From NCBI GenBank assembly GCA_024509875.1, contig JAMPIV010006377.1, forward strand, positions 1 to 64,000: DNA of 64,000 nt, given 5' to 3'. The notes beneath the pieces are model-generated. The model saw only the letters and a list, made by a program, of their open reading frames with translations. It ran no database searches and was not told the DNA's origin. This DNA is from Oreohelix idahoensis. Its lineage: Eukaryota > Mollusca > Gastropoda > Stylommatophora > Oreohelicidae. This document shows, in pieces, positions 43,492 to 54,201 of the stretch. The position numbers and the translations under genes were made by a program. Positions within the stretch are counted from its first letter, which is position 1, and each line of letters begins with the position of its first letter.

Positions 43492-44545
43492 AAAATAAGC
43501 CGCTAGTACTCAGGGTTGATCAGCCTATATTTTAGGAAAAGAACATATAAACATTTAACCAAATTATCAATATCATATCTAACACGTGTTAAAAATAGGA
43601 CCTCTACACCACTCTGTTATAAATTAGATTTAAAACACACGTGTCTAGCTTATCCTATCATTCTGTTAACGCGTGATATGAACACTAGTCATTTTAAAAA
43701 AAATTATATAAAATGGATAGAAGTAAATAATATATGCCGTCAGTAGACAGTTATTTAATGTATGTACTAATCAATTTAAAACATCTCTTACTGGAAAAAT
43801 AACCAGTAATTAAATTTACTTTACGGCTCGAAAGTTAGCTATAAGTTATTTAATTTGCACAGAAAATCTCAGTGAAATATATATTGAAAACTTTAAACAC
43901 ACTAAATCACTTTAAATCTAGTATATAAATTACTGCAATCAAAAAAATGAAACACTCCACGGAATCTATTAATTTTCACTCTGTACGAGAAATCTTAAGA
44001 TAACGAGCTAGTGAATTCAGATAGATTTCTGGCAACTGATCATGGCTATCGGACAGACTTGGTATATATTGATATGTTCCGTACTATCGTTCTTTAATGC
44101 GAAAGTCACACCGCTGCCAGACCCGAGCCAATTTGCCGTTCGATTTCTTGAATCAAAGGTAATTTTATCACCTCTTGACTTTCATCATCTCTGCCTTGCC
44201 GAAAATCAGCTAAGCAATTTTCACCTGAAAGTTTTTACAATCCAAGGTCCGCCTCAGACTGAATATCTCGTGTTCCCCTGATCAAAGAATCTATTAAGCC
44301 ACGCTCCGCGCTTCGCTCTCTGTTTCACATAGGGCTTTATTGCCAGATAGCTCACGTGTTAATTGCACTGGTGAATCCTTCGTTCATATGTAGCAAAAAA
44401 AAAAAATTAACTAGATGAGGAGGGGCAAAAGTGGATGATTACTGCGGCACTATTTCCATCTGTGACAGTAGGCCAATCAGCGAGCTTTAGTATTGTCTGT
44501 GTGACTTATTTTACAAACCATACACAGTTTTTAAATCAGTAACAG
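43492..44545. other. intergenic, nothing recognised
   Basis: AT-rich. A 79-codon frame at 44042-44281 has a hydrophobic start but no other support. Confidence 0.45.
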
Positions 44546-44552
44546 TCACTGA

Positions 44553-44822
44553 AGGTCAAGGTAGACCATAGCAGATATTGCCGCAGGGTGGGGGGGGGGT
44601 ATTGTTAGGGAATTCACTATACTAGGTCCAGCATCGAGAGGTGGGAGGTGGGGGTGGCCAGTTCCCTTCCTCGCTGCCTTATCCTTCCCTAACTCAAGAG
44701 CAAAAGTCATGTGTCCATTAACAGCTGGGTAGACTGGAGCGTATCGATACCGTGAATCAAACCCGGCACCTTTGCCGCGACAGACCAGAGCTCTAACCAC
44801 TCTGCCAATCTGACGCTCAATA
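44553..44822 (-). mobile_element. tRNA-derived SINE, full length
   Basis: Minus strand: A-box region tggttagagctctgg, B-box region gggtttgattc, gtctacccagctg. The 3' end is related to tctaccttgacctt. Same family as 15323-15595. Confidence 0.82.
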
Positions 44823-44871
44823 GCCATTGAACAACAATATAAAAAGCCGTTGACGATACGTAATTTAATTT

Positions 44872-45155
44872 AAGGCAGAGGCAGTGCCCCCGTGTAGTTC
44901 TGTCAGGCCCCCTTCGGACAAAACAAAAAACCAGGTAGGTCAACTGCGTCCTTAGGTGTTTCCTAAGAAGCGACTAATAAAAGATTGTGGTTATAACTGG
45001 CAACCTCACTGTGTCAAACAAATGACTACGACAACAACCGCTGCAAGAGCACACAGCTGCTTTGTTTGCCGGCTTCCTTGAGGACCAGACGTGGTCGTGG
45101 TTCCACGCTCTCCACTAGGAGCAACAACAGAACGATGATAATGATTATGAAAGCC
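44872..45155 (+). repeat. SINE-like repeat with (GAT)n end
   Basis: It has a cctaagaagcgactaataaaag module similar to gtcgtaaaaagcgactaa in the SINE at 8336, and ends cgatgataatgattatg. Boundaries are uncertain. Confidence 0.4.
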
Positions 45156-45527
45156 AGTGGTTTTAAACTAAAAGTAATCGCATAGGCCAGGTGGCTGGGT
45201 GGCGTGACACGTTCTAAATTGTTTGGAAGGCCAGAAAGAATTTATAACAAGTCAATGAGGGGGTTGTTACAATCACAAGTTCCGATTAAATACTTGATTT
45301 TTTTTTTGTTTTTTTCATCAACTTTGGAAAGACATTATAAATCATAGAATACAAAATAAGGCAGCCTTACGTGCTTAATTTCCCTGATTTACTTAATTAA
45401 TCCAATGGTGGTTAAATGCCAAATTACCAAAAAGAAACGGAACTGATTACAACAAAAAGACCTATCACTGGATTCACGATGAAGCTGAACAATAACTATA
45501 GCTTTAATTTGTTTAGAAGATTATGAG
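45156..45527. other. intergenic, nothing recognised
   Basis: Unique flank of the next LTR element. No gene seen. Confidence 0.4.
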
Positions 45528-46674
45528 TGTAACTGTCTTTTTTTTTTCTTGTTGAGGTGATCACTGGCCCAAGACAGTATACATGTTGTTAGATGTGTAG
45601 TGCGAGCGTATGATGAATTGAGTGTGGGTGCGAATGAAGGCGCGAATGTGTTTAGGCTCGTATAGATGTAGATCCTGCAACCCATACTCTCACATGCAGT
45701 AATCAAGAATGCTTTGACACTGCAGGCATGTTTCAAGACATTTATTGACGGGAACACACATAATATCAACAGGAACAGTCAGTGTAACAAGGTCATGCTG
45801 ACCTGACATCGATAGGTATACATTTGGCATTCAAAAAGGTAAACATCAGAATAGACGTGCATGGTCAATAGCAAAGTTCTTCAATAATGACAGTTCGTAA
45901 CGTCGCCCTTGGCGTCTCTGACTAAACGCGTCAGATGCCTTAGTTACTATGACACATAGGTGCAACTTGGCACTCCCCGCCAATTGCACATATCAGGCTG
46001 TAGTATAATAGCCGAAAGCACAGGCCTCGTTCTGACGTCGGCCGTGTACTTCTGTTAAATAGGTTATCATCAACCCTGCAGTAATACTTATTGTAGATAG
46101 AAGTTCCGCCAATCTGCGGCTCCCACAATATATCTTCGTCACTGGATTTCTGGACAATATAAGACTAACAGTCTTGAATGGCTACCTCGAGCACAAATAT
46201 ATAAGTTCTGAAATGGCGGATCAGTGAACTGCTGTTCACCCTAGGTAATCCTTTACATGTTCTGCCACCGAAAAGCGTAATAATGCATAAAGGTCGGTAT
46301 TACCTGGAAAATGAATCCTCAGAACTAAACAAGGAATTCTGTCGTCATCCCGACGCACAGAGATTCACTGGGGAAAACTGCCATAGCAGTTACTTCGAAG
46401 ATTCTCCCCGAAAAACAATGGACTCTTGGTCCCTTCAGAAAAACAGGACCTCCCGGCTTCCCGGAAGTATATCTCACTCCCGCTTAAAAAACCTTCCCAT
46501 AGGCCTACGCCGAACTGTCAACCTCTGACCCTAAAGGTCAAACACAATGAATGAATAAACAAGGGAAGACAACCCCTAATCAACCTGACATCGCAGGTAA
46601 AGACACAATTATACTTATGATACAAACATAAGTAAATAACTTGACAGATGACTCCGTCGAAAATGACAGCAACA
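45528..46674 (-). repeat. 3' LTR of the minus-strand Ty3 element
   Basis: 45528-46400 repeats at 63128-64000 with a few differences, for example a short deletion near 63545. The minus-strand end is GTTACA. The inner edge near 46674 is inferred from a TG start next to a G-rich tract (acaggggggtggtag, about 46680-46694). Confidence 0.85.
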
Positions 46675-47110
46675 TTACTACCACCCCCCTGTAAAAAAAA
46701 AAAAAAATGCAATTTTTTTTTTTTTTAATATGTTCATGAGCAAGATAGCACCAGTATCACTTCTGTGCTCATGCAAACAATGAACCTAATATCAGGTACA
46801 ATAGAAGAGGGTACAAATCATCTCCCAACATAGGAGAAAATATTTCCTTTAAGCCAAACAAACTAAGGGATACCATTCAAGAAACCTAAGTTGCTGGCAA
46901 TACCAATCATATATCAAACATTACTAAATAATATAATCATAGCAATATACAAATGACAATGCTATTTTAGCAACATATCACTGATGGATGGACAAAATGA
47001 AATTTGTTAAATTATCTAAACATCATCCAAATACATTTGTATTACAACATATTATGATATTAAGGACAGACCTAAGTCTGAAAGTATATCAGGAAAAACT
47101 AGGACACAAG
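46675..47110 (-). other. 3' untranslated internal region of the minus-strand Ty3 element
   Basis: It lies between the RNase H stop and the LTR. The minus strand carries a likely polypurine tract beside the LTR, then an A/T homopolymer pair. No gene. Confidence 0.55.
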
Positions 47111-47112
47111 AT

Positions 47113-48735
47113 TTAACTGGAATCATGTGGGCATCTAGACAATATGTCCGCCATCACATTATCCGAACCACGGATAGCTCGCACCGTGAAATGGAAAGGC
47201 TGAAGAGCAATAGCATAACGAGTAGATCTCGAGCTCTTCAAATCCTTACTTTGCATAGCCGTAAGAGCTTTTTGGTCGGTTTCCATAAAGAAATGCGCTC
47301 CCAGAAGGAACCTTTGTAGCTTAAGAATGGACCAAACCATAGCCAACAATTCACGGTCCAAAACCGAGTAATTCCTTTCTGCCGCATTCAGCTTCCTAGA
47401 AATATACATTACAGGATGCAGAGTTCCTGAATATTCCTGCATTAGTGCCGCTCCAATCCCAGTGGAAGAGGCATCACTACGAAGGACAAAAGTCTTATCA
47501 ATCGTCGGTAGTCTTAAGATAGGATGAGATGAGAACAAATTCTTAACCTGATCCAATGAAGATTGGCATTCTTGGGACCAACGCACCATATTAGGAGAAC
47601 CTTTTTTCAATAACGTTGAAAGTGGTGCCATAATGGAGGACAGATTCTCAATGAATCTTCCATAGAATTGTATCAATCCCAAGAGACTACGCACTTGCTT
47701 TTTTGTCTTCGGAACCGAGATATTTAATATCTTTGAAATGTTTTGGTCCTCTGTCTTCAACAGACCATGACCAACTCGATGACCTAGGAAGGAAATTTCA
47801 CTAAACCCAACAAAAGCTTTAGAGGGTTTAGCAGTCAATCTATGCTCACGTAGAGTAGATAGCAATTCCTTTAGACCCACATAGTGTTCTTCCCAAGTAT
47901 CGCTGAAAAGACAGATGTCATCTAAATATGCAATGACATCTGCACGATCTGATAGAATTCGACGGATCATGCGCACGAAAGTCGCTGGGGCGTTCATAAG
48001 CCCGAAAGGCATAAAATTCCATTGAAACAGACCCCTAGGTGTCGAAAAAGCAGTGAGAGGTTTGGCGTGTTCCGTCAGTGGGACTTGCCAATAACCTTTC
48101 AACAAGTCTAGTTTAGTAAAGAATTTAGCTTTAGAAAGTCTAATAAGTAGATCATCTAATAACGGCATAGGTTCAGCATCGAACTTCGTAACTTGATTTA
48201 ATTTGCGATAATCAACGCAAAGACGTATGTTATTGTCTTTCTTTCGAACAATAACTATCGACGAAGAATAAGCTGAAGTGGATGGTTCAATTATTTGTAG
48301 TTGAATCATTTCATCCAATTCTTTCTCGACTTGTGCTTGAAAATGAATAGGTATTGGGTATGGTCTTACTCTGATCGGATTACGATCAGTAAGTATGATG
48401 TCATGTTCTATGACATCTGTGTGTCCAGGAATGTCGGTAAGGACATCCTGATATGATTGTAACGTAGAGGATACTTGACGCTGTTCCTCAAAAGACAAGT
48501 TGGAAGAGACTGTAACGTCTCTCCACGATTCCGTTGAAGTAAGTGGAATCGCAGGAAGAGGTAAGTTCACGTCAGAAAAAATAGTTTCCTCATCCTGTAT
48601 AACAGACAGGGATGAGATGTGACCATGTTGAACTGGAGAGTCGTCCGTCGCCTGGAAAATAGGCTGTAAATAGTCTGGACGTTCAATAAACTCTGTTAGC
48701 ATATTTATATGGAAGGTTTTATGCCTTCCATCCAC
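47113..48735 (-). CDS. reverse transcriptase and RNase H of the minus-strand Ty3 element
   Basis: The first residues (DGRHKTFHINMLTEF) are the end of the integrase domain, so the nominal ATG is internal to a polyprotein. RT motifs: IRLCVDYRKLNQVT, FFTKLDLLKGYWQV, MPFGLMNAPATF, and YLDD at 270-273. RNase H: LRSDASSTGIGAALM, ELLAMVWSILK and METDQKAL. It ends MADILSRCPHDSS. RT and RNase H look complete. A one-base indel in an A-run near 48765 separates it from the integrase frame. Integrase lies upstream, so its position in the polyprotein differs from standard Ty3. Confidence 0.93.
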   Translation of the reverse strand: MDGRHKTFHINMLTEFIERPDYLQPIFQATDDSPVQHGHISSLSVIQDEETIFSDVNLPLPAIPLTSTESWRDVTVSSNLSFEEQRQVSSTLQSYQDVLTDIPGHTDVIEHDIILTDRNPIRVRPYPIPIHFQAQVEKELDEMIQLQIIEPSTSAYSSSIVIVRKKDNNIRLCVDYRKLNQVTKFDAEPMPLLDDLLIRLSKAKFFTKLDLLKGYWQVPLTEHAKPLTAFSTPRGLFQWNFMPFGLMNAPATFVRMIRRILSDRADVIAYLDDICLFSDTWEEHYVGLKELLSTLREHRLTAKPSKAFVGFSEISFLGHRVGHGLLKTEDQNISKILNISVPKTKKQVRSLLGLIQFYGRFIENLSSIMAPLSTLLKKGSPNMVRWSQECQSSLDQVKNLFSSHPILRLPTIDKTFVLRSDASSTGIGAALMQEYSGTLHPVMYISRKLNAAERNYSVLDRELLAMVWSILKLQRFLLGAHFFMETDQKALTAMQSKDLKSSRSTRYAIALQPFHFTVRAIRGSDNVMADILSRCPHDSS

Positions 48736-48754
48736 ATCGACAATATAGTCGACA

Positions 48755-49504
48755 TCAGAAATTTTTCGAGACTATAGTGTATGGACCCTTCCAAGAAATG
48801 AGAAGTCTATTCTCTCTTGAGGGCAGTAAGACATATGCTTTGTCTCCAGGACAAAGTTGACGTAGGCGTCTTTTCTTATTAGCAAATCGCCTAGCTTTTT
48901 CTTTCGCAAATTCGGAAGATGAAGTTGCTAACCTGCACGATTCGATAATCTTTTCTCTAAGAGCTATAACATATTCATATGACGATTGTGTATCATCGTC
49001 AATATTATCGGAAGTTATCAAATCGTGTAACAAGGACATTGGCCCGCGCGGTTGCGCGCCAAAGACAAGTTCGAAAGGAGAAAACCCTGTATGCTCGTTG
49101 GGAACCTCTCTATAGGCAAAGAGGACTGCAGGTAAAACCCTGTCCCAATCTTCAGGATGATCCTCCGTTATCTTGCCAAGTAAGTTCTTTAGTGTCCTGT
49201 TAAGACGTTCTACCAATCCATTGGACATTGGATGATAAATACTACTGAGAGACCTTTTAATGTCTAGCGTAGTAATTACCTGAGACATAACGTCCGAAAT
49301 TAACTGAGTGCCGTGATCCGACAGTATTTCTCCGGGGAATCCCAGACGAGAAAATACGAGCCAAAGAGCATCAGCGATATCGACAGTTGATATGCTCTTC
49401 AGAGGAATAGCCTCTGGCCAACGCGTGCACATGTCCACGCAAGTGAGGATAAATTGGTGTCCTCTGGCTGACTTAATTTTGAACGGACCAATGATGTCTA
49501 TAGC
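48755..49504 (-). CDS. integrase core and C-terminal domain of the minus-strand Ty3 element
   Basis: The usable frame starts at the nested-element junction (49504). Catalytic triad: AIDIIGPF, LSDHGTQL and NGLVERLNRTL, consistent with D,D(35)E. Then FAYREVPNEHTGFSPFELVFG. The C-terminal domain has WKGPYTIV (GPY/F). The zinc finger is on the far side of copy B at 59060-59200. A small coding piece between finger and core is missing at the junction. The leading residues upstream of 49504 in the same frame belong to copy B's LTR and are not integrase. Confidence 0.9.
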   Translation of the reverse strand, partial: AIDIIGPFKIKSARGHQFILTCVDMCTRWPEAIPLKSISTVDIADALWLVFSRLGFPGEILSDHGTQLISDVMSQVITTLDIKRSLSSIYHPMSNGLVERLNRTLKNLLGKITEDHPEDWDRVLPAVLFAYREVPNEHTGFSPFELVFGAQPRGPMSLLHDLITSDNIDDDTQSSYEYVIALREKIIESCRLATSSSEFAKEKARRFANKKRRLRQLCPGDKAYVLLPSRENRLLISWKGPYTIVSKNF

Positions 49505-51907
49505 TGTCATGAAATATTCTAATCCACATATATAAATTATTAGGTAAATATAAAGCCTAACAAATAAAATTAATAAAGAGAAGAGCAATGGGAAAATGAC
49601 AGTGCTGTCACAAAGAATGTACTCGAAATCCCCCTTGTTTTCTGCTTCGTCTGCAAATTGTAACGCTTTCACGTTGATAGTAAAAGCTTACTGTATTATA
49701 CCCGCTTTCTTCAATGAAACGTGTGCTGCATTTCTAAGAAAAACATTGAGACGTACTGCGTAATGACCTAAATTAATCCTAACATTAATTATATTACGTT
49801 ACCAAAACGAACGAACAGATGGACAAAAGGATAGCGAGAGGGGAGGGCTGAAAATCAGGAACGCATGCAACACGCGACGCGCGATATACAAATGCTGGCA
49901 TCACGCGTGTAAGTCTACAAGCACTAACTTTTTTCAGACGGACAGTGATAAAATACACTACCCTTTCCCAGAGTTAGGTTTATAAATCATAACAGACTCT
50001 TATTAGAAAAGATAACATTAGATGGGTTTACGGTTGAAAACATAACAGTACCCAGACAGCACATCTTCCAAACAGGAGGTAGAAGAAATTGCATATTTTG
50101 AACGCAGCCACGTAGCTCCTTTAAATTAGTATTTTTGGGTTCCTTAGGGCTTGCTGACAAATAATATGTAAAACGTTACGCAAATAGTCCAGGAATTAAT
50201 AAATTATACCCAAAATAAAATATTGGGGGTGCCTGACAGCATAAAATCATTTCTGCTCATAAGACTTTTTTTTAACGTGTTTGAAAAAAATTTACGTTAC
50301 AGAAATAGCCTACCATGTAAACTCCAAATTGATTGGAGCGCAACAAATGAAAGCCTAACCACGATTGGTCGGGCTATAACTCCTCTCTTGGTTGTTAGGG
50401 GAGACGGGAAAAGATAACATTTTTTCAAACACTTGTCGAAACGTGGCTCATTGGCCAGTCTCGCTGATATACACACTTGGGAGCGTTAGTTCGAAACCAC
50501 TTGTTTAAATACACTTGATAAAGCATCAGTGCGTTGAAGCCAGCTTATATTTGGCTCAATAAAAGCCTGGAAGATAAGCAGAAGGAAATTTGTGCCAGTT
50601 TGTGCCAGAATTCATTGCTAATCAACGTATCTGTGTTATTCGTATGAATTGTGGTAAGCTTGAACCATTTAATATCTTTTTAATGAAAATTGAATGTGAA
50701 TTGTTGATTTATGCCTGTATATATATGTGTAGTTCAGTGGCAAACGTGAGGTAAAGCCTAAAATGCTCCAGCCTGAACAGAGGGTGTCGGAGAGAAGTAA
50801 AACGGCATGGAATGGCCAAATAGTACACTGACATCTGGATGATTGACTAGAAAGAAATAATGCTGGAAGTGCAGAGGCGTAGTAACCATTAAGAAGGGTA
50901 ATACTGGAAAAAAGTATTTCAAATGAAGCTGACTGTTGGCCTAACGCTCTGAACGCAATGTTTGTGCTGTATTGTGATCAGTGTAAAAGAGAATATAAAT
51001 TAGTTATGAAGTAGAAGGTACATCCTTCTTGATTTCAGGGACAGTGGTCTTGATGGTACTGAGCAGCATCTGGTCAGAGATTTGCTGAATCCAGAGTCGG
51101 ACAGCATACTCCTTGGTCTTTTTAGCTATCAGTGAGGTGTCTCCTGAGCCCAGAGGAGAATTCGAGCAGAGGAGTCCTTTCCTGCCGCCATCACTCAAGA
51201 TAAGCAGAGTTGGCCAGCTGAGCTCAACATTATGTCCCCTCATCTTGAAATAACTTTATAAAAATACTATTCAGAGGGGAATTTACTTGTCTTAAAATCA
51301 GGAACTGTGAACATCTCCATACTGGTCCCTAAAGACAAACTATTGAAGTCATGATGACAAATACCAACAGAGCTTGAACAAAACAAAACCAGTATTACCT
51401 CATTTTACTACTACACAACTGACACACATAGAACATTTGTAATAATATATGTCACTACAATATTCATATTAAATACATTCTGTACATAACTTGTAATTTA
51501 AATTGATTGTGATTCCTGGTTCCCTTGTAGTTGAATCAGGACACATATTCATTCATGCCAGTAATGAATACATATTGTTATTTGAAAGTTTACCAGTGAC
51601 TCTTTTAAGATATCTTTGTAGAGTGTTATATGTATGTGAGTGTCACAGTGTTGTCAAGAGTAGTGGATTAAATTAAATTGTTTATCTGTCTGTTGTTGTG
51701 ACTTACACTTCATCATACTCATACCCTAGACACATAACGTAGCATCACACTATTCCAGAATAATTCTGACTGAGATATATAGATATGTGGTAGCAAGTAA
51801 GGTTATCTATAATACACTACTCTTAATAGATATAGATACCTTCACAGCTGATCTCAGTCAGTACACTAAGTTCCCTATAAGTATTTATAACATCCCACTT
51901 CACCACA
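49505..51907 (+). repeat. 5' LTR of copy B (subfamily B)
   Basis: It starts tgtcatgaaatattc and ends caccaca. It differs from copy A in a block at about 49730-50090 but is near-identical elsewhere. The TATA region reads ctataactcc, unlike the 3' LTR. Confidence 0.93.
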
Positions 51908-51912
51908 TATAT

Positions 51913-51932
51913 TGGGGTCTCGCTCTTGGGAT
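51913..51932 (+). other. degraded primer-binding site, copy B
   Basis: tggggtctcgctcttgggat corresponds to the tRNA-Pro site in copy A (26543-26560) but carries changes and extra bases. Confidence 0.6.
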
Positions 51933-52099
51933 TTTGAATCTTTAACTATTAAAAATATTGGGGGTAATTCACTTCAGGGAATATAAGAATTAAAAGGTAT
52001 CCTTGGGTGGAATTAAATAAGGTTGAGCTCACGGTGCCTGTGTTGTCCATTAGAGATTGAATTGTTGGTTAGACATTGTATAAATTTACATAATAGACA

Positions 52100-53263
52100 A
52101 TGGCGGACCTGGCCAAATTTCGATCTGCTGCGGTTCAGACTGCAAAAGAGTTAGGATTAGATGGGCAAGTTATGGTTGCCTATGTTACTACGGAATGTGA
52201 CAAATTTATTGAACGCGAAGAAAGAAGGTTTGAAGCCGAAAGAAAGTTAGAGGCTGACAGGGAAATTAAGAAGTTACAATTTGAAGCTGAGGCTGAGACT
52301 AAGAGGTTGCAAGCTGAGGCTGAGACTAAGAGGTTACAGATTGAGGCTGAGGCTAAGAAATTGGAGGCAGAAAGAGAAGAGAGGAGATTAGCTGCAGAAG
52401 AGAAGAAATTAGCTGCAGAAAGAGAAGAGAGGAGATTAGCTGCAGAAGAGAAGAAATTAGCTGCAGAAAGGGAAGAGAGGAGATTAGCTGCAGAGAGGGA
52501 AGCAGAAAAGGAGGAGAAAAGATTACAAAGGGAACATGAATTACGACTAAGGGAGTTGGAGTTTCAAGGCCATGCTCCTGAAAATGGTGCCAGTCCCTTT
52601 GCCTCTGATGCTACGGTTACTCAGGGAGCCTCAACCTCAGCTATGAATTTTCATTTAGATCATTTTGTTGAGAAAGACGATGATATTGAGAGCTACCTAA
52701 ATAGGTATGAACTATTAGCTACCACGTATGGGTTAGAGAGAGAAAGGTGGAGCTTAAAGTTATCTCAGGGACTTCGTGGGGCAGCTTATGAAGTTTTTGC
52801 AAAAATGAGCAGAGGTGATCAGGAAAATTATGACATGCTAAAGCAGGCTCTTTTGTTAAGGTATGAAAAGAATGCAGAGTTTTACAGGAAAAAATTTAGG
52901 AATGCTAAACTACTGTCAGGTGAAACCTATCACCAGTTCTCTGCACGCATAGAGACATACTTGGAGAAATGGACTTCTCTGGGGAAAACCCAAGATCTTA
53001 AGGAAATGGTCCTTATAGAGCAACTAAGAGAGTCCATGGCTCCAGACCTGAGAAAGTTTCTCATGGAACAAGGTGCAGAGAGGCTGGGTGAGTTGCTAAA
53101 TGTTGCTGAAAGGTATCAAGCAGCTCAAGCAGAGGTAACAGGTAATAAAAAGAAACAGGTGGATAACTTTAGGGCACCACAGAACTTTAATAAATTTGAT
53201 CCTAGGGATCAAAATAAAGGTAAGCACCAATTTGATAGGCCACGGTATGACAATAAAAAATAA
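52100..53263 (+). CDS. Gag, copy B
   Basis: 387 codons from MADLAKFRSAAVQ. The coiled coil (residues about 35-155) holds EREERRLAAEEKKLA repeats, a different repeat register and number from copy A. A SCAN-like capsid follows (about 185-340), almost identical to copy A. It stops early at 53261-53263 because of one extra A in an A-run (53255-53260). The zinc knuckle lies just beyond in the next frame. Gag builds the particle. The SCAN domain of vertebrate zinc-finger proteins is reported to derive from Gmr1-like Gag. Confidence 0.92.
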   Translation: MADLAKFRSAAVQTAKELGLDGQVMVAYVTTECDKFIEREERRFEAERKLEADREIKKLQFEAEAETKRLQAEAETKRLQIEAEAKKLEAEREERRLAAEEKKLAAEREERRLAAEEKKLAAEREERRLAAEREAEKEEKRLQREHELRLRELEFQGHAPENGASPFASDATVTQGASTSAMNFHLDHFVEKDDDIESYLNRYELLATTYGLERERWSLKLSQGLRGAAYEVFAKMSRGDQENYDMLKQALLLRYEKNAEFYRKKFRNAKLLSGETYHQFSARIETYLEKWTSLGKTQDLKEMVLIEQLRESMAPDLRKFLMEQGAERLGELLNVAERYQAAQAEVTGNKKKQVDNFRAPQNFNKFDPRDQNKGKHQFDRPRYDNKK

Positions 53264-54170
53264 ATTCCCACAATTCGATGAAAGGAAATATGATGAAAGA
53301 AAATCTTTCAACCAAGGAAAAAGGTGGTGTAAAAATTGTAAGATGAACAATCATGACACTGACCATTGTAGAAGGAAACCTCCTCATTTTGCTGCTATGA
53401 CATCGGGGAAAAAGGAAAAGAAGGGCAAACCTGAAGAATTACAGGAACCATACCACCCCCCAGTGTGTGAAGATGTCATTTGTAATGGTGTCACTATAAG
53501 ATGTTTATATGATACCGGTTTAGATTACGATTCCGTTGTGAGTTCTCACCTGGTGCAGGCCGATCAATACACCACAGAAACAGTGGAGATTCAAACTGCA
53601 ACCAAGGATGTAGCTACCATGACACTTCCCGTCGCCCGGATAAAAGTGAAAACGCGATATGTGGAAGGAATCATAAAAGCAGCAGTGATAAATGAGCCAA
53701 TCTACCCTCTAATATTGGGGTGTAGATATGTCTTCTTGGGAAATCCCAAGAGACCTGTGATATTGGCAACAGTGCAGACCAGATCACAGACAAAGAAGGA
53801 GGAGGATAATCCAATAAATACTCACCCAGATGAGATGAGGAAGGCACAGGCTGAGGACAAAACACTCAAGCCATGTTTCAAGAAGTTGCCCAAATCTCAT
53901 ACACCTCCAGGCAAGGGAGAGTTTTATATGAAGAACAAATTGATATATAGGAAGGCTGGATCTGAATCCAATGGTCACGGACAGCTGGTCCTTCCCACTT
54001 CATATAGGACTAAAGTGTTGGAACTAGGGCATGCGATTCCCTTCAGTGGTCATATGGGAATCAGCGCAACAGGACAGCGAATAGCTTGTCACTATTTCTG
54101 GCCAGGAATAACTGAAGATATCAAAACGATATGTAAAATCCTGTCCAGAGTGCCAACGAGTAGCACCTAA
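53264..54170 (+). CDS. zinc knuckle, protease and integrase zinc finger, copy B (frame-shifted piece)
   Basis: The open frame covers 53196-54170, but meaningful homology begins about 53264. The CKNCKMNNHDTDHC knuckle comes first, then a retropepsin with CLYDTGLDYDSVVS (DTG active site) and a PLILGCRYVF (ILG) region. The integrase zinc finger has HAIPFSGHMG and YFWPGITEDI. A one-base insertion near 54140 scrambles the second half (Cys pair) and ends the frame at 54170. The ATG at 53196 is not a real start; the polyprotein begins at 52100. Confidence 0.88.
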
Positions 54171-54201
54171 ACATTGGACTGCACCAGCAACTCTGGGGGA
54201 A

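Noticed and set aside
44042..44281. 79-codon frame with a hydrophobic, signal-peptide-like start
   Set aside because: Single short frame, no downstream exon or splice evidence that I can defend.
48755..49672. Full 305-codon minus-strand frame as one protein
   Set aside because: The part from 49505 to 49672 lies inside copy B's LTR. Only the portion below 49505 is integrase.
53196..53263. ATG at 53196 as start of a separate pol protein
   Set aside because: The overlapping 5' piece is an out-of-frame reading of gag. The frame change results from an extra A at 53255-53260; copy A reads through.
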